Below are positions 28,632 to 37,338 of a stretch of DNA of 64,000 nucleotides, one piece after another (the stretch's first letter is position 1; every line of letters begins with the position of its first letter). Made by a program: the position numbers and the translations under genes. Source of the DNA: Bryopsis sp. KO-2023 (taxonomy: Eukaryota; Chlorophyta; Ulvophyceae; Bryopsidales; Bryopsidaceae). The notes beneath the pieces are model-generated. The model worked only from the letters and a program-made list of their open reading frames with translations. It made no database searches and was not told the origin of the DNA. The stretch is taken from contig BSYQ01000005.1 of NCBI GenBank assembly GCA_030272585.1, positions 3,689,501 through 3,753,500 on the forward strand, in the 5' to 3' direction.

Positions 28632-28703
28632 CGCCGTTGCCGGGAATTGAACCCGGGTCTCCTGCGTGACAGGCAGGAATACTGACCACTATACTACAAC
28701 GAC
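28632..28703 (-). tRNA. tRNA-Asp(GTC), unit 9
   Basis: Unit 9 copy of 1997-2068. Confidence 0.95.
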
Positions 28704-28811
28704 CCGATCACGACGATGAGGAGGCGACGAGGCCGGTGACGAGGCTGGTGACGAGGCTGATGATGAGGCCGGTGACGAGGATGGACCACGGGACGCCCCA
28801 TGATGACGTGA

Positions 28812-28893
28812 GTTGGGGTGTCCGAGTGGTTAAGGAGGTGGACTAGAAATCCACTGGGTTTATCCCGCGCAGGTTCGAATCCTGCCCTCAACG
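28812..28893 (+). tRNA. tRNA-Ser(AGA), unit 9
   Basis: Unit 9 copy of 2177-2258. Confidence 0.95.
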
Positions 28894-28951
28894 AGGCGAG
28901 TGTTGAGTTCGCAAACGGAGGGGGTTTCGGAAAGGTTGCGAAAAGGTACGT

Positions 28952-29034
28952 TGTGGTGAGTGGGATTCGAACCCACGCTCGTCTCCGAACTAGAACCTGA
29001 ATCTAGCGCCTTGGACCAACTCGGCCATCACCAC
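28952..29034 (-). tRNA. tRNA-Leu(CAG), unit 9
   Basis: Unit 9 copy of 2317-2399. Confidence 0.95.
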
Positions 29035-29151
29035 ACGATCAGACCTAGGGAGCCCCTCCCCACGAGGGCCCCGCCCCGGACCGGGGTCGGAACGGTGGAA
29101 GACGGCGCCGAGGAGCACTCCGACATCGTCGGCACGAAAACGTTTTCCGTG

Positions 29152-29237
29152 GCCTCGGTGGCGCAGTTGGTTAGCGCGTCGGTCTCATAACCTCGTGAGC
29201 CATCCGGAGGTCACCAGTTCGATCCTGGTCCGGGGCA
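29152..29237 (+). tRNA. tRNA-Met(CAT), unit 9
   Basis: Unit 9 copy of 2517-2602, with intron. Confidence 0.95.
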
Positions 29238-29303
29238 CTCCTCTTCTTTTCGGTCGAAGGAGAGCATCGCGCACACGAAAAAATGGAACGATCGGGGCAC
29301 GCT

Positions 29304-29376
29304 CACACCCGGCGGGACTCGAACCCGCAACCCCCAGATTAGAAGTCTGGTGCGCTATCCATTGCGCCACGGGTGC
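29304..29376 (-). tRNA. tRNA-Arg(TCT), unit 9
   Basis: Unit 9 copy of 2669-2741. Confidence 0.95.
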
Positions 29377-29520
29377 TCACGAGGGATGGTTCCCCGCGAG
29401 GCCGCAACGAGCGGCGAAAAGAAGGACAAGAGGGGGGAAAACGGGTGCCCTTTTGACGGGCCGTGGCGTTTCCACGTCGACCCCCACGGGGAACGACTCG
29501 TGATGACTCATTCTGAATGA

Positions 29521-29594
29521 GCCCGCTTAGCTCAGATGGCTAGAGCGCGCCCTTCGTAAGGGCGAGGCCGAGAGTTCGACTCTCTCAGTGGGCA
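29521..29594 (+). tRNA. tRNA-Thr(CGT), unit 9
   Basis: Unit 9 copy of 2886-2959. Confidence 0.95.
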
Positions 29595-29672
29595 ACCCTC
29601 CTTTTCCTCGCGGGGCAAATTCCGCCACGAACGAGGGGCCCCGAGGTCGGAACGCGACAAAGGCATCGCGTC

Positions 29673-29744
29673 GGGATGTTGGTCTAGTGGTATGATTCTC
29701 GCTTCGGGTGCGAGAGGTCCCGAGTTCGATTCCCGGACATCCCC
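29673..29744 (+). tRNA. tRNA-Pro(CGG), unit 9
   Basis: Unit 9 copy of 3038-3109. Confidence 0.94.
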
Positions 29745-29948
29745 CTCCCTCCATCGTCTCTTTCTCGGATCTCAGAGATCTTTTTATCGGATTCCGTCGA
29801 TCTTTTTCTCGGATCTTAGAGATCTTTTCTTTCCGGATCTCAGAGATCTTTTTCTCGGATCTCCGAGATCTTTTTTTTTTTCCGGATCTCAAAGATTTTT
29901 CCCTCGGATCTCAGAGATCTTTTCCCCAACAGCGTGGCCCAAAGCTGG

Positions 29949-30022
29949 TGCCACCTGTGAGAGTCGAACTCACGGCCTTTCGCTTACAAAGCGAATGCTC
30001 TAACCATCTGAGCTAAGGTGGC
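29949..30022 (-). tRNA. tRNA-Thr(TGT), unit 10
   Basis: Unit 10 copy of 3315-3388. Confidence 0.95.
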
Positions 30023-30129
30023 TTCGGGGTCTCGCTACTCCCGCACGTGGGCGAACGACGAGGACGGTCGCTCTCGACTTCGTTTCGGGCCCGATCGCTC
30101 CCCTCCCGTCGCATGCTTCGCGTGGCGTC

Positions 30130-30203
30130 GGACCTGTAGCTCAGTCGGTTAGAGCGCTGGTCTTATGAGCCGGAAGTCGCGGGTTCAATCCCCGCCAGGT
30201 CCA
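30130..30203 (+). tRNA. tRNA-Ile(TAT), unit 10
   Basis: Unit 10 copy of 303-376. Confidence 0.93.
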
Positions 30204-30279
30204 CGACTCGCAAGAATGCACCGACATCGCGTCCGTCCGAGAAAGACAAGAAGCACAACAACCAAGAAACGTGGGGGTG

Positions 30280-30360
30280 TGTGGCGAGTGGGATTTGAAC
30301 CCACGCCCTTTCGGACTGGAACCTTACTCCAGCACCTTGGACCAACTCGGCCATCGCCAC
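30280..30360 (-). tRNA. tRNA-Leu(AAG), unit 10
   Basis: Unit 10 copy of 453-533. Confidence 0.9.
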
Positions 30361-31017
30361 GTTTGAGGGAGGGGAGGGACGGAAGGGATCCGTGGGACGG
30401 CAGCCCCCCATCGGGGTCGACGGATGCAAGGGAGACGCTCGCCGCACGTTGAACGAGCTGAGATGTCCGAGTGGTGAAGGAGGTGGAGAGAGAGAGGAAT
30501 GTGGGTTGGGTTACGTAAGGGTTTCTTTTTGGGGACAGTTCATTCTGTTCACGGCGCTGCCGCAAGGCAGTGTTACAGCCGTCCTGGCCTCCCAGAACGG
30601 CCGGATTTCGTTCAAGGCGTGTCAGTGAGCCTGGCGGTACGATTGTACCACAGGTCAGCTCACTGGTCACATCGATGGGACGGGTGAGTCGCATGTGACT
30701 CACCTGTACTACACTACAGTCTACTTAAGGCGCACTTCGCGCCATTGTAATCATTCTTATTATTCTCTCACGCTTGGTCACTCCAGCCAGTCGTGACAGG
30801 CAGTTTCCGGATTCGTGAGTGGGACACGGGACTGGGTGTTGTACGTTCAACTGGGGATCGGACCTCAAAATTCCGCCGATGTACAAAAGGCGTGTAAAAA
30901 TGAATTCCAGGTGAAGGAGGTGGACTCGAAATCCATTGGTGCTGTCATCGTAGCGCTCCGTCACAGCGTTGATGGGGCGCGCAACAACGACGCAGGAGGC
31001 GTTTGGGCCGTACGAGG

Positions 31018-31090
31018 TTCCGTCGCCGGGACTCGAACCCGGGTCTTGTGGGTGAAAGCCACATGTCCTGACCACCTAGACTACGACGGA
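31018..31090 (-). tRNA. tRNA-Glu(TTC), unit 10
   Basis: Unit 10 copy of 1191-1263. Confidence 0.95.
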
Positions 31091-31689
31091 AGATCCACGA
31101 GACACGTCCCGTATGCCGAGTTTCGGAGCGTCGAGGGTTTTTGGAAGCTGGCGGGAAGCTGGCGGGGACAAGTGCCCTCGCGCACGGGAACGGGGTTGCG
31201 CCAGAACTTCGGGAGGGTGTTCGTTCGTGGTTAGGACTCGTTTCGAGTTTTTTCATCGTTGCGATTTTTGGGTGCTCGGATTTGGATGCACGAGAGATAT
31301 CAGTAATGGCCCATTTTGTTGGCTCGGATTGTCACGTAAAAGGAGTTGTTCGTTTTCCATGGGTTTTCGTGTCTCTTCGGATTTTGGTGTTTTTCTTTCC
31401 CTCTGGGAGACCGATTCGTTTCTCTCTATTTTCATCGTTCTTTTCTTATTTTTGTGCCGTTCTTTCCCTCCTTTTCTTCCAATAATCTTTCTATTCATTG
31501 TTTCCCCTTTCCGTGATTTTTTCTGTTTTTCTTTTTTCGATTCTTTCTCGAAAAAATATATATATATTGAGCTACCCGGGCGTGCCTGAAGCCGGAGCGC
31601 GCCGATCCCGTGGATCCCGATCTCGGTAATCTCGATCTCGCACAGGGTCGACAGAGTCTCCACGGAGCGAGCACCGGATACGTCGTCGA

Positions 31690-31771
31690 GCTGAGATGTC
31701 CGAGTGGTTAAGGAGGTGGACTCGAAATCCACTGGGTTTATCCCGCGCAGGTTCAAATCCTGCTCTCAGCG
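31690..31771 (+). tRNA. tRNA-Ser(CGA), unit 10
   Basis: Unit 10 copy of 1863-1944. Confidence 0.95.
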
Positions 31772-31823
31772 TCCCGCCCGTGCTTTTCTCGGAGCGGCCG
31801 AAGAAAGGGATGCAAGGAGGCTG

Positions 31824-31895
31824 CGCCGTTGCCGGGAATTGAACCCGGGTCTCCTGCGTGACAGGCAGGAATACTGACCACTATACTACAACGAC
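31824..31895 (-). tRNA. tRNA-Asp(GTC), unit 10
   Basis: Unit 10 copy of 1997-2068. Confidence 0.95.
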
Positions 31896-32003
31896 CCGAT
31901 CACGACGATGAGGAGGCGACGAGGCCGGTGACGAGGCTGGTGACGAGGCTGATGATGAGGCCGGTGACGAGGATGGACCACGGGACGCCCCATGATGACG
32001 TGA

Positions 32004-32085
32004 GTTGGGGTGTCCGAGTGGTTAAGGAGGTGGACTAGAAATCCACTGGGTTTATCCCGCGCAGGTTCGAATCCTGCCCTCAACG
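32004..32085 (+). tRNA. tRNA-Ser(AGA), unit 10
   Basis: Unit 10 copy of 2177-2258. Confidence 0.95.
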
Positions 32086-32143
32086 AGGCGAGTGTTGAGT
32101 TCGCAAACGGAGGGGGTTTCGGAAAGGTTGCGAAAAGGTACGT

Positions 32144-32226
32144 TGTGGTGAGTGGGATTCGAACCCACGCTCGTCTCCGAACTAGAACCTGAATCTAGCG
32201 CCTTGGACCAACTCGGCCATCACCAC
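32144..32226 (-). tRNA. tRNA-Leu(CAG), unit 10
   Basis: Unit 10 copy of 2317-2399. Confidence 0.95.
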
Positions 32227-32343
32227 ACGATCAGACCTAGGGAGCCCCTCCCCACGAGGGCCCCGCCCCGGACCGGGGTCGGAACGGTGGAAGACGGCGC
32301 CGAGGAGCACTCCGACATCGTCGGCACGAAAACGTTTTCCGTG

Positions 32344-32429
32344 GCCTCGGTGGCGCAGTTGGTTAGCGCGTCGGTCTCATAACCTCGTGAGCCATCCGGA
32401 GGTCACCAGTTCGATCCTGGTCCGGGGCA
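32344..32429 (+). tRNA. tRNA-Met(CAT), unit 10
   Basis: Unit 10 copy of 2517-2602, with intron. Confidence 0.95.
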
Positions 32430-32495
32430 CTCCTCTTCTTTTCGGTCGAAGGAGAGCATCGCGCACACGAAAAAATGGAACGATCGGGGCACGCT

Positions 32496-32568
32496 CACAC
32501 CCGGCGGGACTCGAACCCGCAACCCCCAGATTAGAAGTCTGGTGCGCTATCCATTGCGCCACGGGTGC
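32496..32568 (-). tRNA. tRNA-Arg(TCT), unit 10
   Basis: Unit 10 copy of 2669-2741. Confidence 0.95.
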
Positions 32569-32712
32569 TCACGAGGGATGGTTCCCCGCGAGGCCGCAAC
32601 GAGCGGCGAAAAGAAGGACAAGAGGGGGGAAAACGGGTGCCCTTTTGACGGGCCGTGGCGTTTCCACGTCGACCCCCACGGGGAACGACTCGTGATGACT
32701 CATTCTGAATGA

Positions 32713-32786
32713 GCCCGCTTAGCTCAGATGGCTAGAGCGCGCCCTTCGTAAGGGCGAGGCCGAGAGTTCGACTCTCTCAGTGGGCA
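32713..32786 (+). tRNA. tRNA-Thr(CGT), unit 10
   Basis: Unit 10 copy of 2886-2959. Confidence 0.95.
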
Positions 32787-32864
32787 ACCCTCCTTTTCCT
32801 CGCGGGGCAAATTCCGCCACGAACGAGGGGCCCCGAGGTCGGAACGCGACAAAGGCATCGCGTC

Positions 32865-32936
32865 GGGATGTTGGTCTAGTGGTATGATTCTCGCTTCGGG
32901 TGCGAGAGGTCCCGAGTTCGATTCCCGGACATCCCC
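32865..32936 (+). tRNA. tRNA-Pro(CGG), unit 10
   Basis: Unit 10 copy of 3038-3109. Confidence 0.94.
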
Positions 32937-33140
32937 CTCCCTCCATCGTCTCTTTCTCGGATCTCAGAGATCTTTTTATCGGATTCCGTCGATCTTTTTC
33001 TCGGATCTTAGAGATCTTTTCTTTCCGGATCTCAGAGATCTTTTTCTCGGATCTCCGAGATCTTTTTTTTTTTCCGGATCTCAAAGATTTTTCCCTCGGA
33101 TCTCAGAGATCTTTTCCCCAACAGCGTGGCCCAAAGCTGG

Positions 33141-33214
33141 TGCCACCTGTGAGAGTCGAACTCACGGCCTTTCGCTTACAAAGCGAATGCTCTAACCATC
33201 TGAGCTAAGGTGGC
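33141..33214 (-). tRNA. tRNA-Thr(TGT), unit 11
   Basis: Unit 11 copy of 3315-3388. Confidence 0.95.
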
Positions 33215-33321
33215 TTCGGGGTCTCGCTACTCCCGCACGTGGGCGAACGACGAGGACGGTCGCTCTCGACTTCGTTTCGGGCCCGATCGCTCCCCTCCCG
33301 TCGCATGCTTCGCGTGGCGTC

Positions 33322-33395
33322 GGACCTGTAGCTCAGTCGGTTAGAGCGCTGGTCTTATGAGCCGGAAGTCGCGGGTTCAATCCCCGCCAGGTCCA
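33322..33395 (+). tRNA. tRNA-Ile(TAT), unit 11
   Basis: Unit 11 copy of 303-376. Confidence 0.93.
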
Positions 33396-33471
33396 CGACT
33401 CGCAAGAATGCACCGACATCGCGTCCGTCCGAGAAAGACAAGAAGCACAACAACCAAGAAACGTGGGGGTG

Positions 33472-33552
33472 TGTGGCGAGTGGGATTTGAACCCACGCCC
33501 TTTCGGACTGGAACCTTACTCCAGCACCTTGGACCAACTCGGCCATCGCCAC
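33472..33552 (-). tRNA. tRNA-Leu(AAG), unit 11
   Basis: Unit 11 copy of 453-533. Confidence 0.9.
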
Positions 33553-33952
33553 GTTTGAGGGAGGGGAGGGACGGAAGGGATCCGTGGGACGGCAGCCCCC
33601 CATCGGGGTCGACGGATGCAAGGGAGACGCTCGCCGCACGTTGAACGAGCTGAGATGTCCGAGTGGTGAAGGAGGTGGAGAGAGAGAGGAATGTGGGTTG
33701 GGTTACGTAAGGGTTTCTTTTTGGGGACAGTTCATTCTGTTCACGGCGCTGCCGCAAGGCAGTGTTACAGCCGTCCTGGCCTCCCAGAACGGCCGGATTT
33801 CGTTCAAGGCGTGTCAGTGAGCCTGGCGGTACGATTGTACCACAGGTCAGCTCACTGGTCACATCGATGGGACGGGTGAGTCGCATGTGACTCACCTGTA
33901 CTACACTACAGTCTACTTAAGGCGCACTTCGCGCCATTGTAATCATTCTTAT

Positions 33953-34188
33953 TGTTACAAAAACCTCCCAGAACCCTCCCTCGAAGCCTCCTTAATCCAT
34001 CAAACCCCCACTCATTGATGGGACCCTTGACTAATGTCATTAGGGCGAGGCACCAGGGTTCTTGAGCTATAGGATCTCCTATTGGGATCCTATGGACCTT
34101 AAGCTCTGACTAGGCTATCACTAGTGCCCGTAGCTAGTCTGTAGCTCTAGCTAGTGCTTACTAGACATCTCGGTGATCACTTGTAACA
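33953..34188 (-). repeat. Chromovirus 3' LTR (236 bp)
   Basis: Starts TGTTACAA and ends TTGTAACA on either strand (8-bp terminal inverted repeat). It carries an inner inverted repeat ATAGGATC/GATCCTAT and several CTAG motifs. No clear TATA box is seen. Confidence 0.95.
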
Positions 34189-34201
34189 GTGCCCCCTCCT
34201 T
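34189..34201 (-). other. Chromovirus polypurine tract
   Basis: Minus-strand AAGGAGGGGGCAC abuts the 3' LTR; the AAGGAGGGGG run is the likely plus-strand primer. Confidence 0.7.
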
Positions 34202-34334
34202 AGATGTGAAGCCGCCTCGGGTTCACTAGGAATCAAATGCATGATAGGCATCATACAAATGATAGTGTCTAGTAGTTACACTATTTTAAGAGAGGAGATC
34301 ATCATCATCCAGTGGCCAACTGTGATATGATGTC

Positions 34335-37300
34335 TCAAACCTTCGCTTGTGATCTCCTTCGGATCGTGCGAGGTGGTACAATCGATTGTGCTTGAGATTG
34401 GTGAAACTCGTCAACCAATTCTCGCGCGTGCACGACATTCTGTTCCGGTTCCCATGAGTTGTGCTCATGACCGTATCCAACCCATTTCACTAGGAATTCT
34501 GTGTAGCATTTCTTGCCCCTACGTCGCTCTCTGCGATCAAGAATGCGCTCAACCTCCCATTCCAAGTCACCTTCAATCTCGATAGGTGGCGGGGGTTGCA
34601 CAGTTCCTTTAGCCCAATATGGCTTCAAGAGTGAAGCATGGAACACCGGATGTATGGGCAAAGTATCAGGAAGCTTTATTTTGAAAGCAACCTCATTTAT
34701 TTGACGCTCGATAGGGAAAGGTCCTACCCATTTCGGCGTTAATTTCCGCGATCCTGGATGCTTTAACCTTAAGTTCCTTGCATCAAGGAGAACAAGGTCT
34801 CCAACCTTGATCTCTACAGGAGCCCGGTGACGATCAGCTTGAGCTTTATAGCGTTGCTGAGCCGCCTGAAGGCGTTTCTTTGCCTCAACAATCCCTTCTC
34901 GGATTTCACTCGTCATTTTCTGAACTTCTGGTACAGCGACCTGCTTTGGTCCTTTTCTAGGGATCTGAGCAGTCAATGCTGTCCATGGATCTTTTCCATA
35001 GTTCAGGAAGAAGGGTGTTTCTCCAGTTGCTTCTGATCTTGAGTTATTTATTGCAAACTCAACAACCGGTAATAAATCAGCCCAATTTCTTTGGGAAGGC
35101 CCCACAAAGTGGCGAAGAGTATCTTGCATCACTTTGTTCATCGCTTCGGTTTGCCCATCTGTTTCTGGATGATAAGCCGAAGAAAGGGCTTGACTGATTT
35201 CCCATTTATCACACAACTCCCTAAAGAAGTGTGAGACAAATCTTGGATCTCTATCTGTGACCAATTTCTTTGGCATGCCATGAGCTTTGAAAACATGGTT
35301 CACAAAGAGATTTGCTGCTTCAGCTGCACCACAATCCGTTCGAGTTGCAGCGAGATGTACCATTTTGGTTAACATGTCCACAAAGACAAGGATTGCATCA
35401 TAACCTGCTCCACTAGATGATGGGAGGTGAGTGACAAAATCCATCGAAACATTTTCCCATTGTGCATTCGGAATAGACAAGGGTTTTAGGGGACCTTGAG
35501 GCTTTCTTCGCCTACCCTTGTGCCTTTGGCATGAATCACATCCTTGCACATATGATCTGATATGGTCCTCCATCTGAGGCCACCAGAAATGTCTCTTGAT
35601 TTGCCGTAAAGTCTTAGCCACACCAAAGTGTCCACTATAGACTGTACTATGGCAATCATGGATTATATCCTGTCTCAATGTTCCAAAATTTGGTACAGCC
35701 AGCACATTACCATTCCACCAGTAACCATCTTGATATTGTAACACCTGGGCAGCTTCCAGTGTGTCATACCAAGGGTCCTTAGTGTACCCTTCAGTCAACC
35801 TATCTATCAACTGGGTATAATAACCCTGAGGCGGAGATGGGTCCACAGAGTCCCGCCGGCTAGAAACCAAGCCACGTGATCTCCCGGTCTCGCATAATAC
35901 TCCAATAGATGGTGAGCAAGACGGTATCCGCGACAAGGGATCAGCCACGTTTACCCGTCCCGGTCTATACTCCCATTCAAATTGGAATTCATGGAGTAAT
36001 GCTAACCAGCGAACCTGCCGTCGATTCAAGGTCGATTGGGAATGGAAAAATGTGTTTGGACTATGGTCTGTGATTACTTTGAATTTGCTATCAGCCAAGT
36101 AGCATCTCCATAGTTGAAGTGCATAAACTGTAGCATACATTTCTTGATCACTTGTAGACCAATTCAGTTGTGGGCCGGCAAGCTTTCTACTCTCATATGC
36201 AATGGGATGTCCCTCTTGAAGGAGAACTGCCCCTATTGCATTGTTAGAAGCATCCGTAATTACTTCAAAGGGTTTGGTAAAATCCGGCATAGCCAAGCAA
36301 GGTGCTTCTGTTAATGCCTTCTTCACCCCCTCAAAAGCGGCCTCACAAGCTGGAGTCCAATCCCATGTCTGTTGCTTTTTAAGCAAATCAGTGAGAGGTG
36401 ATGCCAAAGAAGAATAACCCTGGACGAACTTACGAAAATAATTGGCAAGCCCGAGGAACGATCTCAAATCGTGTACCCCTTGTGGACGAGGCCATTCTCG
36501 TACTTTATTCGTTTTTCGAGGGTCTACAGAGATACCTTTGCGACCTACAATGAAGCCAAGGTAATGTAACTCTGTTTTGTTAAAGTCACATTTGGACTTC
36601 TTAAGGAACAATTTATGTTCTCTTAATCTTTGCATCACGGCTCGTACATGGGCCACATGTTCCTCTGGTGTTTTTGAGTAAATCAAAATGTCATCAAGGT
36701 AAATCAAGACATATTTGCCTATCATTCCTTGAAACACATGATTCATCAGTGTTTGAAACACTGCCGGAGCGTTCGTTAATCCCATTGGGAGAACCCGGTA
36801 CTCAAATAATCCAAAAGGCGTTTTAAAGGCGGTTTTGGGGATGTCTTCCTCTTTGACTCTCATTTGCCAATAACCGGCTCTGAGGTCAAGAGATGTGAAG
36901 CATCTCGCGCCTTGTAACTGATCAAGAAGGTCATCAATCCGCGGGATCGGGAACTGATTCTTGATAGTTACTTTATTTAAACCCCTATAGTCAATGCACA
37001 TCCGGAAACCTCCATCCTTTTTAGGAACAAAGAGGACCGGAGCGCCCCATGGACTAGCACTCGGCTGAATTAATTTTTTGGATAAGAGTTCGGACAACTG
37101 GTCCTCTATCTCTTTCCTTTCAGCAGGGGTGTATCTAAATAAGGGTCTATTGACCGGACGCGTTCCCTCGACCAAAGGGATATCCGCTGCCACTGCCCTT
37201 TCAGGAGGATATTCCGCCAAACCAGAAATAAACAAATCATCAAAGTCCTTCAACAGAGCTTCCATTTGCTCCTCTGGAACTTTGTCTGATTCACTCGTTT

Positions 37301-37337
37301 CATCCGCCAATTTCAGATGGGATGATATCTCTTCCAT
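34335..37337 (-). CDS. pol: Pol polyprotein: reverse transcriptase, RNase H, integrase, chromodomain
   Basis: 1000 residues. The reverse transcriptase spans roughly 60-290 with YLDD at 213-216 and DLRAGY at 151-156. RNase H follows with acidic residues D362, E399, D424 and D466. Integrase has a zinc-binding H563, H570, C600, C603 set and catalytic D633, D695, E731, with the classic 35-residue D-E spacing. A GPY/F-type module (about 865-890) precedes a chromodomain (about 926-980) with conserved tryptophans at 952 and 962, which in chromoviruses guides integration to marked chromatin. No protease lies in this frame. The start ATG is 1 nt after the Gag stop (TGA-G-ATG), in the +1 frame, and an in-frame stop sits only six codons upstream. 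Translation must therefore use reinitiation or a local +1 shift. No internal stop: probably functional. Confidence 0.96.
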   Translation of the reverse strand: MEEISSHLKLADETSESDKVPEEQMEALLKDFDDLFISGLAEYPPERAVAADIPLVEGTRPVNRPLFRYTPAERKEIEDQLSELLSKKLIQPSASPWGAPVLFVPKKDGGFRMCIDYRGLNKVTIKNQFPIPRIDDLLDQLQGARCFTSLDLRAGYWQMRVKEEDIPKTAFKTPFGLFEYRVLPMGLTNAPAVFQTLMNHVFQGMIGKYVLIYLDDILIYSKTPEEHVAHVRAVMQRLREHKLFLKKSKCDFNKTELHYLGFIVGRKGISVDPRKTNKVREWPRPQGVHDLRSFLGLANYFRKFVQGYSSLASPLTDLLKKQQTWDWTPACEAAFEGVKKALTEAPCLAMPDFTKPFEVITDASNNAIGAVLLQEGHPIAYESRKLAGPQLNWSTSDQEMYATVYALQLWRCYLADSKFKVITDHSPNTFFHSQSTLNRRQVRWLALLHEFQFEWEYRPGRVNVADPLSRIPSCSPSIGVLCETGRSRGLVSSRRDSVDPSPPQGYYTQLIDRLTEGYTKDPWYDTLEAAQVLQYQDGYWWNGNVLAVPNFGTLRQDIIHDCHSTVYSGHFGVAKTLRQIKRHFWWPQMEDHIRSYVQGCDSCQRHKGRRRKPQGPLKPLSIPNAQWENVSMDFVTHLPSSSGAGYDAILVFVDMLTKMVHLAATRTDCGAAEAANLFVNHVFKAHGMPKKLVTDRDPRFVSHFFRELCDKWEISQALSSAYHPETDGQTEAMNKVMQDTLRHFVGPSQRNWADLLPVVEFAINNSRSEATGETPFFLNYGKDPWTALTAQIPRKGPKQVAVPEVQKMTSEIREGIVEAKKRLQAAQQRYKAQADRHRAPVEIKVGDLVLLDARNLRLKHPGSRKLTPKWVGPFPIERQINEVAFKIKLPDTLPIHPVFHASLLKPYWAKGTVQPPPPIEIEGDLEWEVERILDRRERRRGKKCYTEFLVKWVGYGHEHNSWEPEQNVVHARELVDEFHQSQAQSIVPPRTIRRRSQAKV

Positions 37338-37338
37338 C

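Larger units (their letters stand above)
26636..29827 (+). repeat. Array unit 9
   Basis: Complete unit, 11-T form, A marker (28324). Serine pseudogene with insertion at 27265-27748. Confidence 0.97.
29828..33019 (+). repeat. Array unit 10
   Basis: Complete unit, 11-T form, A marker (31516). Serine pseudogene with insertion at 30457-30940. Confidence 0.97.
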